A stretch of 64,000 nt of DNA, taken from the NCBI RefSeq assembly GCF_003144315.1, contig NZ_MPDK01000004.1, positions 1-64,000 on the forward strand. Direction: 5' to 3'. Under the pieces are notes generated by a model. It saw only the letters and a list, made by a program, of their open reading frames with translations. It did no database searches and had not been told where the DNA came from. Shown here in pieces: positions 7,498-15,467 of this stretch (positions are counted from its first letter, which is position 1; every line of letters begins with the position of its first letter). This DNA is from Sulfoacidibacillus thermotolerans (lineage in GTDB: Bacteria; Bacillota; Bacilli; Alicyclobacillales; SLC66). Made by a program: the position numbers and the translations under genes.

Positions 7498-8031
7498 TTA
7501 CAATGTCTTTTGGCCTGGCTTCCAGTTCGCAGGGCACAATCCGCCTGTTTGCAGCGCTTCGAGTACGCGTAAAGTTTCATCTACACTTCGGCCGATGTTG
7601 AGATCATGGACAACTTGATATTTCAAAATGCCTTCTGGATCAATGATGAATAAACCGCGTAGAGCAACGCCGTCTTTTTCAATCAAGACGTCGTAGTCGC
7701 GACTTACTTGTTTTGTCATATCCGCAGCAAGTGGGAATTTAATCTCGCCGATCCCGTTTTTATCGCGCGGCGTGTTAATCCACGCTTTGTGGCTGTGCAC
7801 ACTGTCTGTGCTAACACCGAGAATTTCCGCGTCTAGATCAAAGAATTCTTGTGCGCGGTCGCTCATCGCCGTAATTTCTGTCGGGCAAACGAAAGTGAAG
7901 TCGAGTGGATAGAAAAACATGACTAACCATTTTCCGCGATAGTCGTCTAACTTGACGCGGCTCGACAACGTGGCTAAGTCTTTTGTGGATGGCATGTCAA
8001 AGTCAGGCGCTTTTTGTCCTACGAGTGGCAT
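7498..8031 (-). CDS. 2-Cys peroxiredoxin (AhpC/TSA family)
   Basis: 177 aa thiol peroxidase that reduces H2O2, organic peroxides or peroxynitrite. The peroxidatic Cys49 is in FYPLDFTFVCPTEI and the resolving Cys166 in GGLCPANW near the C-terminus, so it is a typical 2-Cys enzyme. The C-terminal tail is short (KPGQKTL). The ATG at 8031 is chosen because AAGGAGG sits eight bases upstream. First gene of a two-gene operon with the thioredoxin-like protein; no ahpF is nearby, which supports that protein as the electron donor (inference). I see no convincing PerR box in the region upstream. Confidence 0.93.
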   Translation of the reverse strand: MPLVGQKAPDFDMPSTKDLATLSSRVKLDDYRGKWLVMFFYPLDFTFVCPTEITAMSDRAQEFFDLDAEILGVSTDSVHSHKAWINTPRDKNGIGEIKFPLAADMTKQVSRDYDVLIEKDGVALRGLFIIDPEGILKYQVVHDLNIGRSVDETLRVLEALQTGGLCPANWKPGQKTL

Positions 8032-8073
8032 ATGTACAACCTCCTTGGCGCAATGTTCCAAGCACATATCAAG

Positions 8074-8093
8074 GCGGCGTCAAAAGACGCCGC
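8074..8093 (-). terminator. short perfect hairpin between the symporter and the peroxiredoxin
   Basis: GCGGCGTC-AAAA-GACGCCGC, an 8-bp perfect stem with a tetraloop. It could end the upstream symporter transcript, but the U-run after it on the minus strand is poor (CTTGATATG), so it may be a leader hairpin of the peroxiredoxin mRNA instead. Confidence 0.5.
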
Positions 8094-8176
8094 GGCACTT
8101 GGCAGTTCTTACACTTTTATGATAGCATCACGCAGGAGGGGAATCAATACGACACATAGAAAGTTGCGTGACACCG

Positions 8177-9604
8177 TTACACGGTTTCTTCGTGCAGGAC
8201 AGTTCCGCCACCAGATAGCGAAGAGATCAATAAGACCGTGAGAAAGTTCGCGAGAAAGGCGACAAATCCACTGTTTAGATGCCAGATGATAGGGACGCTG
8301 TTTTGTGCGAATGCAATGACAAGAGCGACGCCGACTAAAATTCCAGAAAATGCACCATATTTGTTTACGACGCGTGGCCAGAAAAGCGACAAGACAACAC
8401 TTGGGAAAAACTGCGTGACAAAATTATAGCCCATGAGTAAGAGAGCTACAATTGTCGCATTGCTGTGAAGCGAAAAATATAAAGTGACGGCTCCAAGTAC
8501 CCACACCATGATTCGCGCAACCGTCTGCACTTGACTGTCCATTGCTTTTGTCAGTGGACGGTAAATATTTTCAGCGATGAGTGTGGAAGCTGCCATGAGT
8601 AAGAGCGATCCTGGAACAAGTGCGGTAAGGATACCCGCACCGCCGATCACCCCAACAAACCAGGCAGGGAAGACTTTTTGTACAGCAGCTAAAAGGGCAA
8701 GGTTTGTGTTCTTTAAACCAGGGACGATGAGCAGTGCAGCAAATCCAGCAAAAAAGACGAAGAGTAAGATCAACTGATACAAGGGAAGAAAGGTCGCATT
8801 GCGGCGAAAGACGCGTTCATTTTTCGCAGTGTACACAGCGCCAAAACTGTGTGGCCACATATAGAAACCAAGACTAGTCAATAGTACAGTAGAAATAAAC
8901 CAGGGGACACCCATTCCGTTCGTTTGCAGGGTTAAAAAGTGTGGGTGTAACGTGTTGATTTTCTCAAACATTGCTTGAAATCCTCCGACGTGCAGTGGCA
9001 ACGCAATGCCGACGATGAGCACGATTGCAAGTACAGCAATATCTTTAATGACTGCAGTCCAAGCAGTTCCGTAAACCCCGCTGATCGTCACATAAATGGC
9101 TAAGACGATGACACCGATGATCATAGCTGTCGCTTGGTTGATTGCCCCATAAGAGGTTGTCTGCATGATGAGCCCAAGACCTGTAATTTGTAGTTGCAAG
9201 TAAGGGATCATAGCAATCACTCCGACGATTGCCACAAAAATGCTTAGCCCTTTGCTGTTGAATCTGCGCCAAAAGTAGTCTGGCTGTGAGATCAACTGAT
9301 GTCGTTTTCCATAACGCCAGATCGGAGGCAGGAGGAAATAGGAAAGAATATAAGCAATCGCGCCGTACGCTAAGATATATACGGTGGGGCCGCCAACTCC
9401 ATACGCCCAACTGCTTCCTCCTAAAAAGGTAAAAGTCGTATAAATCTCTCCGGCTAGTAAGAGAAATACAAACAGAATGCCAAAACCTCGCCCACCGACT
9501 GTCCACTGTTCGAGATTTAACGAGCGTTTGCGCCGCGCCGCAAGCCCGAGTGCGAGGGCGAGCAGCATGGTGCCAAAAGTAATCAGCAAGGCGCTAGCTT
9601 GCAT
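8177..9604 (-). CDS. sodium:solute symporter (SSS family)
   Basis: 475 aa with about 13 membrane helices, characteristic of the SSS/LeuT-fold symporters. Recognisable family text includes the N-terminal WTVGGRGFG, then LAGEIYTTFTFLGGSSWAYG, the Gly-rich ISGVYGTAWTAVIKD in TM5-6, and MWPHSFGAVYTAKNERVFRR. Close to the PutP/PanF-like branch; the substrate (an organic acid, amino acid or pantothenate) cannot be decided. It overlaps the upstream DUF3311 gene by one base (TGATG), with GGAGGTGATC before its ATG, so the two are translationally coupled. SSS proteins of this branch are regularly paired with a DUF3311 protein. Confidence 0.88.
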   Translation of the reverse strand: MQASALLITFGTMLLALALGLAARRKRSLNLEQWTVGGRGFGILFVFLLLAGEIYTTFTFLGGSSWAYGVGGPTVYILAYGAIAYILSYFLLPPIWRYGKRHQLISQPDYFWRRFNSKGLSIFVAIVGVIAMIPYLQLQITGLGLIMQTTSYGAINQATAMIIGVIVLAIYVTISGVYGTAWTAVIKDIAVLAIVLIVGIALPLHVGGFQAMFEKINTLHPHFLTLQTNGMGVPWFISTVLLTSLGFYMWPHSFGAVYTAKNERVFRRNATFLPLYQLILLFVFFAGFAALLIVPGLKNTNLALLAAVQKVFPAWFVGVIGGAGILTALVPGSLLLMAASTLIAENIYRPLTKAMDSQVQTVARIMVWVLGAVTLYFSLHSNATIVALLLMGYNFVTQFFPSVVLSLFWPRVVNKYGAFSGILVGVALVIAFAQNSVPIIWHLNSGFVAFLANFLTVLLISSLSGGGTVLHEETV

Positions 9605-9804
9605 CAGCGATCACCTCCGCGGCTTTGGTTCTGGGGGTCCCATTTGTAAATGACAGCCATACTAAGAGCGGAGAGAATGACCCATAAAACGATATAAAAA
9701 AATAAAAAAGGCATGCCGAGCACATAGGGAGTGACGTGATTGGCAAAACTCACACCAATTAGGATGCCAAGCACAGGAACGAGTGCCAACCAGCGAATGG
9801 ACAA
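9604..9804 (-). CDS. DUF3311 small membrane protein, symporter partner
   Basis: 66 aa with two membrane helices (residues 5-20 and 28-53) and the motif PYVLGMPFLFFYIVLWVILS followed by IYKWDP, typical of DUF3311. It starts at a TTG (9804) preceded by AAAGGAG. It is the first gene of the two-gene operon with the SSS symporter and probably an accessory subunit or assembly factor, by analogy with other paired systems. Confidence 0.8.
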   Translation of the reverse strand: MSIRWLALVPVLGILIGVSFANHVTPYVLGMPFLFFYIVLWVILSALSMAVIYKWDPQNQSRGGDR

Positions 9805-9912
9805 TTCAAACCGCTCCTTTCAAATTTTGATAATGCGGATGAAGGCTAGTAGTGTAAGAGAGATAAAGCCACATACGAAAAGATATGAAAGAAGGAAGAA
9901 CAAATAGAACAG

Positions 9913-9937
9913 GCCCCAGACGCAAAGCGCATGGGGC
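9913..9937 (-). terminator. terminator of panD
   Basis: On the minus strand GCCCCA...TGGGGC closes a small hairpin with an inner GC/GC pair, then CCTGTTCTATTTGTTC follows. It lies 37 bases after the panD stop. Confidence 0.65.
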
Positions 9938-9974
9938 TAACAAGAGGATGGTGCATGGAGTTTTACTTATACGT

Positions 9975-10367
9975 TTAGAAGCTTAATTCTGCATTATATG
10001 CGGCCTCATTGGCTACATGGGAAAGTGGCTCATTCTGTTCATTTACTTGTACAACAATTGGCTGATGCATTTTTAACTCTTGTTCATTATATTGCCCATA
10101 AGACATGATAATGACGATATCGCCAGGTTCTGCAAGGCGGGCTGCAGCGCCATTTAATCCAATTTGTCCGGAATTTCTAGCACCTTGTATCACATAGGTG
10201 TCAAATCGTGCGCCTGTATTTACATTCACAATCTGTACGAGTTCATTTTCAAGTAGGTCAGCTTCTTCCATCAATCGTTGATCGATCGTGATACTGCCCA
10301 TGTAGTGTAGATTGGTCTGTGTCACAGTGGCACGGTGGATCTTTGATTTTAAAAGCGTTCGCAACAT
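9975..10367 (-). CDS. panD: aspartate 1-decarboxylase
   Basis: 130 aa pyruvoyl enzyme making beta-alanine from L-aspartate for pantothenate and CoA. It starts [20 protein letters not shown]; the self-cleavage site is Gly24-Ser25 in HYMGSITID, which gives the pyruvoyl group. Lys9 and Tyr58 ([10 protein letters not shown]) and the [12 protein letters not shown] loop are all present and the length is normal. panB and panC are not adjacent, so the gene is an orphan here. Start ATG at 10367 with AAGGCTGGA upstream; own terminator downstream. Confidence 0.96.
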   Translation of the reverse strand: MLRTLLKSKIHRATVTQTNLHYMGSITIDQRLMEEADLLENELVQIVNVNTGARFDTYVIQGARNSGQIGLNGAAARLAEPGDIVIIMSYGQYNEQELKMHQPIVVQVNEQNEPLSHVANEAAYNAELSF

Positions 10368-10478
10368 CCATTCCAGCCTTCTTTCTCCTACTCAGTTCAA
10401 ACGCAAACAAGTATATCATATAGGCGTGCGTAATGCGGCAGGGTCAGGCAAGTGCACAATTCTCTGCCGCGCATTTTC

Positions 10479-10907
10479 CTATAGATTAGGCTTTCCCTTT
10501 ACAAAGAGACTGTGCATCACCATGATGCAACGATCCATGATGATGGTTTTACCTGCTTTTTTTGCCATATCAGCAGCCTCTTCATGATAGATGCCCTGTT
10601 GCGCCCAAATGACTGGACAAGGGGTTGCAATTGCTTCTGTGACGACGGCAGGGAGTGCTTCACTACGCCGAAAGACGTTGATGATGTCATATGAGATCGG
10701 AATTTCACTGAGGTTTTTGTATGCTTTTTCACCTAAAGATGAACTGATGTTGGGGTTCACTGGAATGATGCGATATCCACGATGTTGCATTTCTTGTGCG
10801 ACGGCGTAACTCTCACGGTCTGGTTGATCAGAAAGTCCTACGACAGCAATGGTTTTGGCCGCCCTTAAAATTGCGGCCATCTCTTCTGGGCTCGGATTTT
10901 CAAACAT
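10479..10907 (-). CDS. CoA-binding protein (YccU-like)
   Basis: 142 aa single Rossmann-fold CoA-binding domain. Visible motifs are TIAVVGLSDQPDRESY (nucleotide-binding loop, about residues 19-34), GYRIIPVNPNISSSLGEKAY and VIWAQQGIYHEEAADMAKKAG. These match the YccU/YneT group. No enzymatic function is established for the family. Strong AAAGGAGG before the ATG. Single gene; panD follows about 110 bases downstream. Confidence 0.85.
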   Translation of the reverse strand: MFENPSPEEMAAILRAAKTIAVVGLSDQPDRESYAVAQEMQHRGYRIIPVNPNISSSLGEKAYKNLSEIPISYDIINVFRRSEALPAVVTEAIATPCPVIWAQQGIYHEEAADMAKKAGKTIIMDRCIMVMHSLFVKGKPNL

Positions 10908-10964
10908 GTAAACAACCTCCTTTCCCCGAGTATATCATGTGCTTTTGCGTTTCGTCCGTGCTGC

Positions 10965-11264
10965 CTATACAGTTCGATTGTCCGATGCAATCTCTGATTC
11001 TGAGGTTGTCATGACAGTTGAGAGTTGTGCTTTTGCTATGGCAAGTTGATCTGCGCGATCTTTTACAGCTAGTCTATTTTCATCGTCTTGTACTTCTGTG
11101 AGAGCTCGTTCTGCCTTTTTGATTGCGTGTTGTGCTTGTTCAATCAGGATCGGGGAGGGATGACTGTCTGCTTGAGCTACCGCGTTTTGTACTTTTTTTA
11201 TCGCATTTTTTGCTTCTGCGAGTGAATTATGTGGGTGCATCGTGGATTGGTTTTTGTGCATCAT
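10965..11264 (-). CDS. small hypothetical helical protein
   Basis: 99 aa from the ATG at 11264, with GGAGGG five to seven bases before it; the open frame upstream of this has no ribosome binding site and is non-coding in character. It contains Ala/Lys/Gln-rich helices with two similar segments (LAEAKNAIKKVQNAVAQAD and IEQAQHAIKKAERALTEVQD), so it may be a short helical hairpin arising from an internal duplication. No known domain recognised, no signal peptide. Confidence 0.6.
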   Translation of the reverse strand: MMHKNQSTMHPHNSLAEAKNAIKKVQNAVAQADSHPSPILIEQAQHAIKKAERALTEVQDDENRLAVKDRADQLAIAKAQLSTVMTTSESEIASDNRTV

Positions 11265-11408
11265 TGAATCCCTCCGAGTGAGTGGGAAAATCTGCGTTAC
11301 AGGTCCCGCTGATTTTCCCTTGATTGTGTCTGTAGTATGCACTTCAATCGTCTGGACATGCGTGATACGGTGTTGGCCAGAAAAAGGAATGTGTGATGTG
11401 AAGGCTAT

Positions 11409-11430
11409 TCTATCTGTTATAATAGATAGA
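11409..11430 (+). promoter_or_regulatory. possible -10 box inside an operator-like inverted repeat, thiolase operon
   Basis: A perfect TATAAT (11418-11423) is framed by the inverted repeat TCTATC (11409-11414) / GATAGA (11425-11430). The -35 region 17 bases upstream is weak, so an activator or repressor acting here is plausible. It lies 36 bases before the thiolase start. No regulator is named. Confidence 0.4.
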
Positions 11431-11458
11431 AACTTATGAAAACCAGTGAGGTGATTTT

Positions 11459-12622
11459 GTGTTTGAGGCTGTGATTGTCGATGTTGCACGCACGCCGATT
11501 GGTAAACGAAATGGAGCACTCAAGGACACGCATCCAGTAGACTTACTTTCACATGTATTGCGCTCACTTCTCGAGCGGCATTCTTTTGCACCAGAGCGAA
11601 TTGATGATGTGATTGTCGGGTGTGTTGATCAGATTGATGAGCAAGCCATTAACATTGGTCGTAATGCGTGGTTGTCCGCAGGATTACCTGAATCCGTACC
11701 TGCAGTAACGCTCGATCGCCAATGTGGGTCGAGCTTGCAAGCGCTTCACTTTGCTGCTCAAGGAGTGATGGCAGGCGCTTATGATCTTGTCATAGCAGCG
11801 GGTGTAGAATCGATGACGCGCGTTCCCATGCTACAGACGTTTTCAGAAAGTCGCTCACCGCTTACTAGAGACCTTAGCAAACGCTACAGCATGCAAAGCG
11901 GTTGGTTCAATCAAGCAGTGGGGGCTGAGCTGATTGCTCGGCAATATGGCTTGAGTCGCTTGGAATTAGATGAATTCGGATATCGCAGTCACCAGCTCGC
12001 TTTTGCAGCACAAAAAGAAGGGAAGTTCAATGAGGAAATCATTCCTGTGCCGATTATGAAAGAAGGCCAGCCGGTTTTATTTACACAAGATGAAGGAATT
12101 CGCCACGAGACCTCAGTTGCAAAGATGGCAACTTTAAAACCTGCATTCCCGGATCTCGAATTAATCACTGCGGGCAATGCAAGTCAGATTTCAGATGGAG
12201 CGAGCGCTGTACTTATCGCCTCGAAAGAGACGGCAAAACAACTCGGGTTAAAACCACTCGCTCGTTTTGTCTCGTTTGCAGTGGTGGGTGTAGATCCTAT
12301 CACCATGTTGACAGGTCCCATTCCTGCTACGCAGAAAGTTTTGCAGCGCGCATCACTTACTGTAGATGACATCGACTTGTTTGAAGTCAATGAGGCGTTT
12401 GCGTCCGTTGTTCTAGCGTGGCAAAAGGAGACGGGGGCACCGCTAGAGCGTGTCAACGTAAGCGGTGGGGCAATTGCGCTCGGCCATCCACTGGGGGCGA
12501 CTGGGACGAGGATCGCTGCTACATTGGTAAGTGCTTTACAGCGCGAAAAAAAACGTTATGGACTGATTGCAATTTGTGAGGGGGGCGGAATGGCAAACGC
12601 GACGATTCTTGAGCGTTTGTAA
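11459..12622 (+). CDS. thiolase (acetyl-CoA C-acyltransferase)
   Basis: 387 aa. Condenses or cleaves beta-ketoacyl-CoA. Nucleophilic Cys89 in TLDRQCGSSLQAL; the EAFA block (VNEAFASVVLAW), the catalytic His in GGAIALGHPLGATG and the C-terminal Cys in AICEGGGMANA are all intact. Starts at the GTG at 11459 with GAGGTGAT upstream. Full length for the family. The next gene, 30 bases on, is a CoA-transferase of the CaiB/BaiF group, so the pair probably works on a CoA-bound carboxylic acid. Degradative versus biosynthetic direction (FadA-like or PhaA-like) is not decidable. Confidence 0.92.
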   Translation: MFEAVIVDVARTPIGKRNGALKDTHPVDLLSHVLRSLLERHSFAPERIDDVIVGCVDQIDEQAINIGRNAWLSAGLPESVPAVTLDRQCGSSLQALHFAAQGVMAGAYDLVIAAGVESMTRVPMLQTFSESRSPLTRDLSKRYSMQSGWFNQAVGAELIARQYGLSRLELDEFGYRSHQLAFAAQKEGKFNEEIIPVPIMKEGQPVLFTQDEGIRHETSVAKMATLKPAFPDLELITAGNASQISDGASAVLIASKETAKQLGLKPLARFVSFAVVGVDPITMLTGPIPATQKVLQRASLTVDDIDLFEVNEAFASVVLAWQKETGAPLERVNVSGGAIALGHPLGATGTRIAATLVSALQREKKRYGLIAICEGGGMANATILERL

Positions 12623-12652
12623 TGGGATAAAAAGCGAAAAGGAGGCGCTATC

Positions 12653-13822
12653 ATGTGGCTTAAAGATCTCTTGGTAGTCGATTTTACACGCTTATTGCCT
12701 GGACCTTACGCGACATTGCGCCTCGCCGATCTAGGTGCACGCGTGATTAAAGTGGAGCCTCCTGGCGGCGATCCTGCCCGCACCTTGGGGGCTGAGGATC
12801 GTCCTGCAGGTGCCGTTTTTTTGGCGAATAACCGCAGTAAAGAAAGTGTCATGCTTGATTTAACACGTATAGAAGACCGTTTGACAGCTCAGGAGTTGAT
12901 GGCACGGGCTGATGTGATCATAGAAAGTTTCCGTCCCGATGTAGCGAAGCGTCTTGGGATGAGTTATGACGAGGCGAAGCGCTTAAATTCGCGTGTCGTC
13001 TATTGCTCCTTGACAGGATATGGGCAGACAGGAGCGTTGCGGAAACTCGCAGGACATGATTTGAATTACATGGCGATGAGTGGGATGTTGTCGCAGTTGA
13101 CAGATCGTGAGGGGAGGCCGATCGTTCCGCATTTTCAATTTGCTGATCATTTAGGGGCATTTGGAGCAGTAGAGGCGATCTTGGCTGCACTTTACCGACG
13201 GGAGCAAACAGGAGAAGGTTGTTATCTTGATGTAAGTATGATGGATGTATTGCTCGGAATGTGGACAACACATGCGTTAACTACACAATTCTCTGAGGAT
13301 GAAAATGGATTAGAAGTTCTTTCTGGCAATGTGATTTGCTATCGCTTGTATGAGACGAGCGATCATCGGTTCGTGAGTTTGGGAGCGTTAGAGCGAAAAT
13401 TCTGGGAAAATTTTTGTGTGGCAGTGGATCATCCAGAATGGATACCTGCTCACATGACGCGTGCGACAGATGAAAATCCTGTATACTGCGCGTTGCGGGA
13501 CTTATTTTTGGCGCGAGATCTCATCTACTGGACTACGTTTGGCACCTCGAATGACTGTTGCCTACAACCTGTGTTAACCGTTTCAGAAGCATTATCTAGT
13601 TCCTATGCCACAGCAAAGCAGATTTCCTATGTCCTAGCGACTGAGGCTTGGGGAGATCTGCAACAGGTTTGCACGATGGCTGGTGGCGCTACTGTTTTGC
13701 CAATGCATCGGTCTGTTGCCGCCCCGCCTCGCTTAGATGAAAACAGGCTACATTCTGATATGGAATTCAAGCCATTGATGCAGGAGAGGCACGCCAAGGG
13801 GAGCGAGTACAAGCGTGAATAA
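12653..13822 (+). CDS. CaiB/BaiF family (class III) CoA-transferase
   Basis: 389 aa. Family N-terminus VVDFTRLLPGPYATLRLADLGARVIKVEPP...DPAR; NNRSKESV; the catalytic Asp136 in AGHDLNYMAMSG; GAVEAILAALYRREQTGEG; and DVSMMDVLLG. The enzyme transfers CoA between carboxylic acids or isomerises 2-methylacyl-CoAs (racemase branch); which one is open. The last 40 residues are divergent, and the final 75 bases overlap the 3' end of the convergent lrgB gene. A GGAGGC ribosome binding site precedes the ATG. Operon with the thiolase. Confidence 0.88.
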   Translation: MWLKDLLVVDFTRLLPGPYATLRLADLGARVIKVEPPGGDPARTLGAEDRPAGAVFLANNRSKESVMLDLTRIEDRLTAQELMARADVIIESFRPDVAKRLGMSYDEAKRLNSRVVYCSLTGYGQTGALRKLAGHDLNYMAMSGMLSQLTDREGRPIVPHFQFADHLGAFGAVEAILAALYRREQTGEGCYLDVSMMDVLLGMWTTHALTTQFSEDENGLEVLSGNVICYRLYETSDHRFVSLGALERKFWENFCVAVDHPEWIPAHMTRATDENPVYCALRDLFLARDLIYWTTFGTSNDCCLQPVLTVSEALSSSYATAKQISYVLATEAWGDLQQVCTMAGGATVLPMHRSVAAPPRLDENRLHSDMEFKPLMQERHAKGSEYKRE

Positions 13823-14446
13823 GGCCGCTAAGATCATCGAGAGACTTGAGATTGTCCCCTCTAGCCCCCCGATTTCAAACGCGCGTGACGTTCCAATTCC
13901 GTGAGCGCCTGTCCCGTAAAGTGTTCCCTGCGCGAGTGGGGAGCGAATGTGCAAAAGGCGTATGACGACAGGGGCTGCAAGTAGTCCAATAAGTGCTGTT
14001 AAGATAACGAAAACAGCGGTCATAACAGGAACTCCCCCCACTTCGCGCGCGACGTCCATTGCAATGGGCGTTGTGATGGAGCGGGGGGCGAGGCTATTGA
14101 CGACCGAAGCTTGCAAGTGCATGGAAGTTGCTAATAGCACGGAAGAGGAAATGGCTGTAACAACGCCCGCGGCGATACCAGAGACAATCTCAGCAGCATG
14201 TTTGCGCAGGATGTGAAAGTGTTTATAAAGTGGAATAGCAAATGCAACGGTTGCTGGTTTTAGCAAATCAGTAAGCCAACTGGCACTTTGATTGTATGTG
14301 CGATAAGACAAGTGAAAGCTTGCGAGAATGAAAACAAGCAAAAGAAGGCTCGTCAAAATCGGCGAGAATAGGACAAAATGGAGGGTTCGATACATTCGTT
14401 TTGTGACTGCATAAACGAGTACCGTTAGGATGAAGCCAGATATCAT
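13748..14446 (-). CDS. lrgB: LrgB/CidB-family membrane protein
   Basis: 232 aa from the ATG at 14446, which overlaps the lrgA stop as ATGA; a longer frame to 14506 exists but would overlap lrgA by 64 bases. Family features: LSPILTSLLLLV, LLKPATVAFAIPLYKH, the conserved LAPRSITTPIAMDVAREVGG, and YGTGAHGIGTSRAFEIGG near residues 185-205. Six to eight membrane helices. With LrgA it forms the holin/antiholin-like pair linked to murein hydrolase control and, in other bacilli, to pyruvate transport. Its 3' end overlaps the convergent CoA-transferase gene by 75 bases. Confidence 0.88.
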   Translation of the reverse strand: MISGFILTVLVYAVTKRMYRTLHFVLFSPILTSLLLLVFILASFHLSYRTYNQSASWLTDLLKPATVAFAIPLYKHFHILRKHAAEIVSGIAAGVVTAISSSVLLATSMHLQASVVNSLAPRSITTPIAMDVAREVGGVPVMTAVFVILTALIGLLAAPVVIRLLHIRSPLAQGTLYGTGAHGIGTSRAFEIGGLEGTISSLSMILAALFTLVLAPLGVPLLHQWLEFHIRM

Positions 14447-14829
14447 GACCATAAACGCAACCCCTGCTTTTGTTCTCTTTTGCGCGATAACCGTTCCGTT
14501 GTCCATCCAGTGATGGTCATGACGAGCACGGTGCTAATGGCAATAACGAGGAATATACGTACCCCCTCGGCTTCCATTAAATGTTGATATTGAATGATAC
14601 CTACCGCAGAGGGCACAAAGAGTAATAACAGGTTAGCGAGTAGAAAGGAAGCTCCTGTTTCTAGCCACTCCAGCCGAATCACTTTTAAAAAAAGCAGTGT
14701 AAATACGAGTAGTAATCCGAAAATGCTCCCAGGGATCGGTGTGTGCAAAATTCGCTTGATGAGGTCTCCGAGTGCAGAAAAAAGAATGAGCAAAAGTACT
14801 TGATAAGCGCCTTGAACCCATTTTAACAA
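14443..14829 (-). CDS. lrgA: LrgA/CidA-family holin-like protein
   Basis: 128 aa, four membrane helices. Family text: LGDLIKRILHTPIPGSIFGLLLVFTLLFLK (helix 2 with the conserved PIPGS-GLL), then GASFLLANLLLLFVPSAVGIIQY with the FVPxxVGI motif. Charged C-terminal tail. Starts with TTG at 14829 with GGCGGTGAT just before. First gene of the lrgAB operon. No LytSR-type regulator is adjacent. Confidence 0.88.
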   Translation of the reverse strand: MLKWVQGAYQVLLLILFSALGDLIKRILHTPIPGSIFGLLLVFTLLFLKVIRLEWLETGASFLLANLLLLFVPSAVGIIQYQHLMEAEGVRIFLVIAISTVLVMTITGWTTERLSRKREQKQGLRLWS

Positions 14830-14982
14830 ATCACCGCCCCCTTTCCGTATTATAGAACAGTGTTCTGATTATCCTATCTCTTTGCTCATTATATCGCTTC
14901 ACTCATTAAAGTGAAACGCAGTTATGATACAATTCAACTAATCGATCACAAATTAGATTTTATTTCCAGGAGACGATGTGAC

Positions 14983-15351
14983 ATGTCAAGTTCATTCCTT
15001 ATATTAGGCGCAGTGTTCGCCTTTCTAGCTGTGGCATTTGGTGCTTTTGGGGCACATGCGTTGCGCTCGCGCTTATCTGACGAGCGTTTAGCCGTATATC
15101 AGACGGGTGTGCAGTATCAAATGTACCATGCGCTTGCGTTACTCGCGCTGAGTGTCATCATTCCGCGTGTGGCAGATCCAAATCTCGGGATTTTTGCAGG
15201 ACGCTTGTTTGTTCTAGGCATTTTCCTTTTTTCAGGCAGTTTGTACGTACTCACTTTGAGTGGGAAAAGGTCATTCGGGGCAATTACGCCCTTTGGTGGG
15301 GTGGCGTTTTTACTTGGGTGGGTACTTTTGGTGCTTAGTGCTTTACACTAA
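14983..15351 (+). CDS. DUF423 membrane protein (YwdK-like)
   Basis: 122 aa from the ATG at 14983 with AGGAG ten bases upstream. Four membrane helices. Conserved FGAFGAHALRSRLSDERLAVYQTGVQYQMYHALALLAL, and the C-terminal FSGSLYVLTLSGKRSFGAITPFGGVAFLLGW. These are the hallmarks of DUF423, a family without a known function. It is a single gene preceding the rhodanese fusion gene by about 115 bases. Confidence 0.9.
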   Translation: MSSSFLILGAVFAFLAVAFGAFGAHALRSRLSDERLAVYQTGVQYQMYHALALLALSVIIPRVADPNLGIFAGRLFVLGIFLFSGSLYVLTLSGKRSFGAITPFGGVAFLLGWVLLVLSALH

Positions 15352-15467
15352 TCTGTTGTCCGTGACATCGTGACAAGGTTGCTGTTTTTGTATACCTTCC
15401 TGTCTGCTTGTGCAAAATATGGAGGGCGCGTGGCGCCAACGTGGCAATTGGACAGGGGGACCAAGCA

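Noticed and set aside
8094-8140. PerR or other peroxide operator before the peroxiredoxin
   Set aside because: TTTTATGATAGCATCA is too far from the TTATAATNATTATAA pattern.
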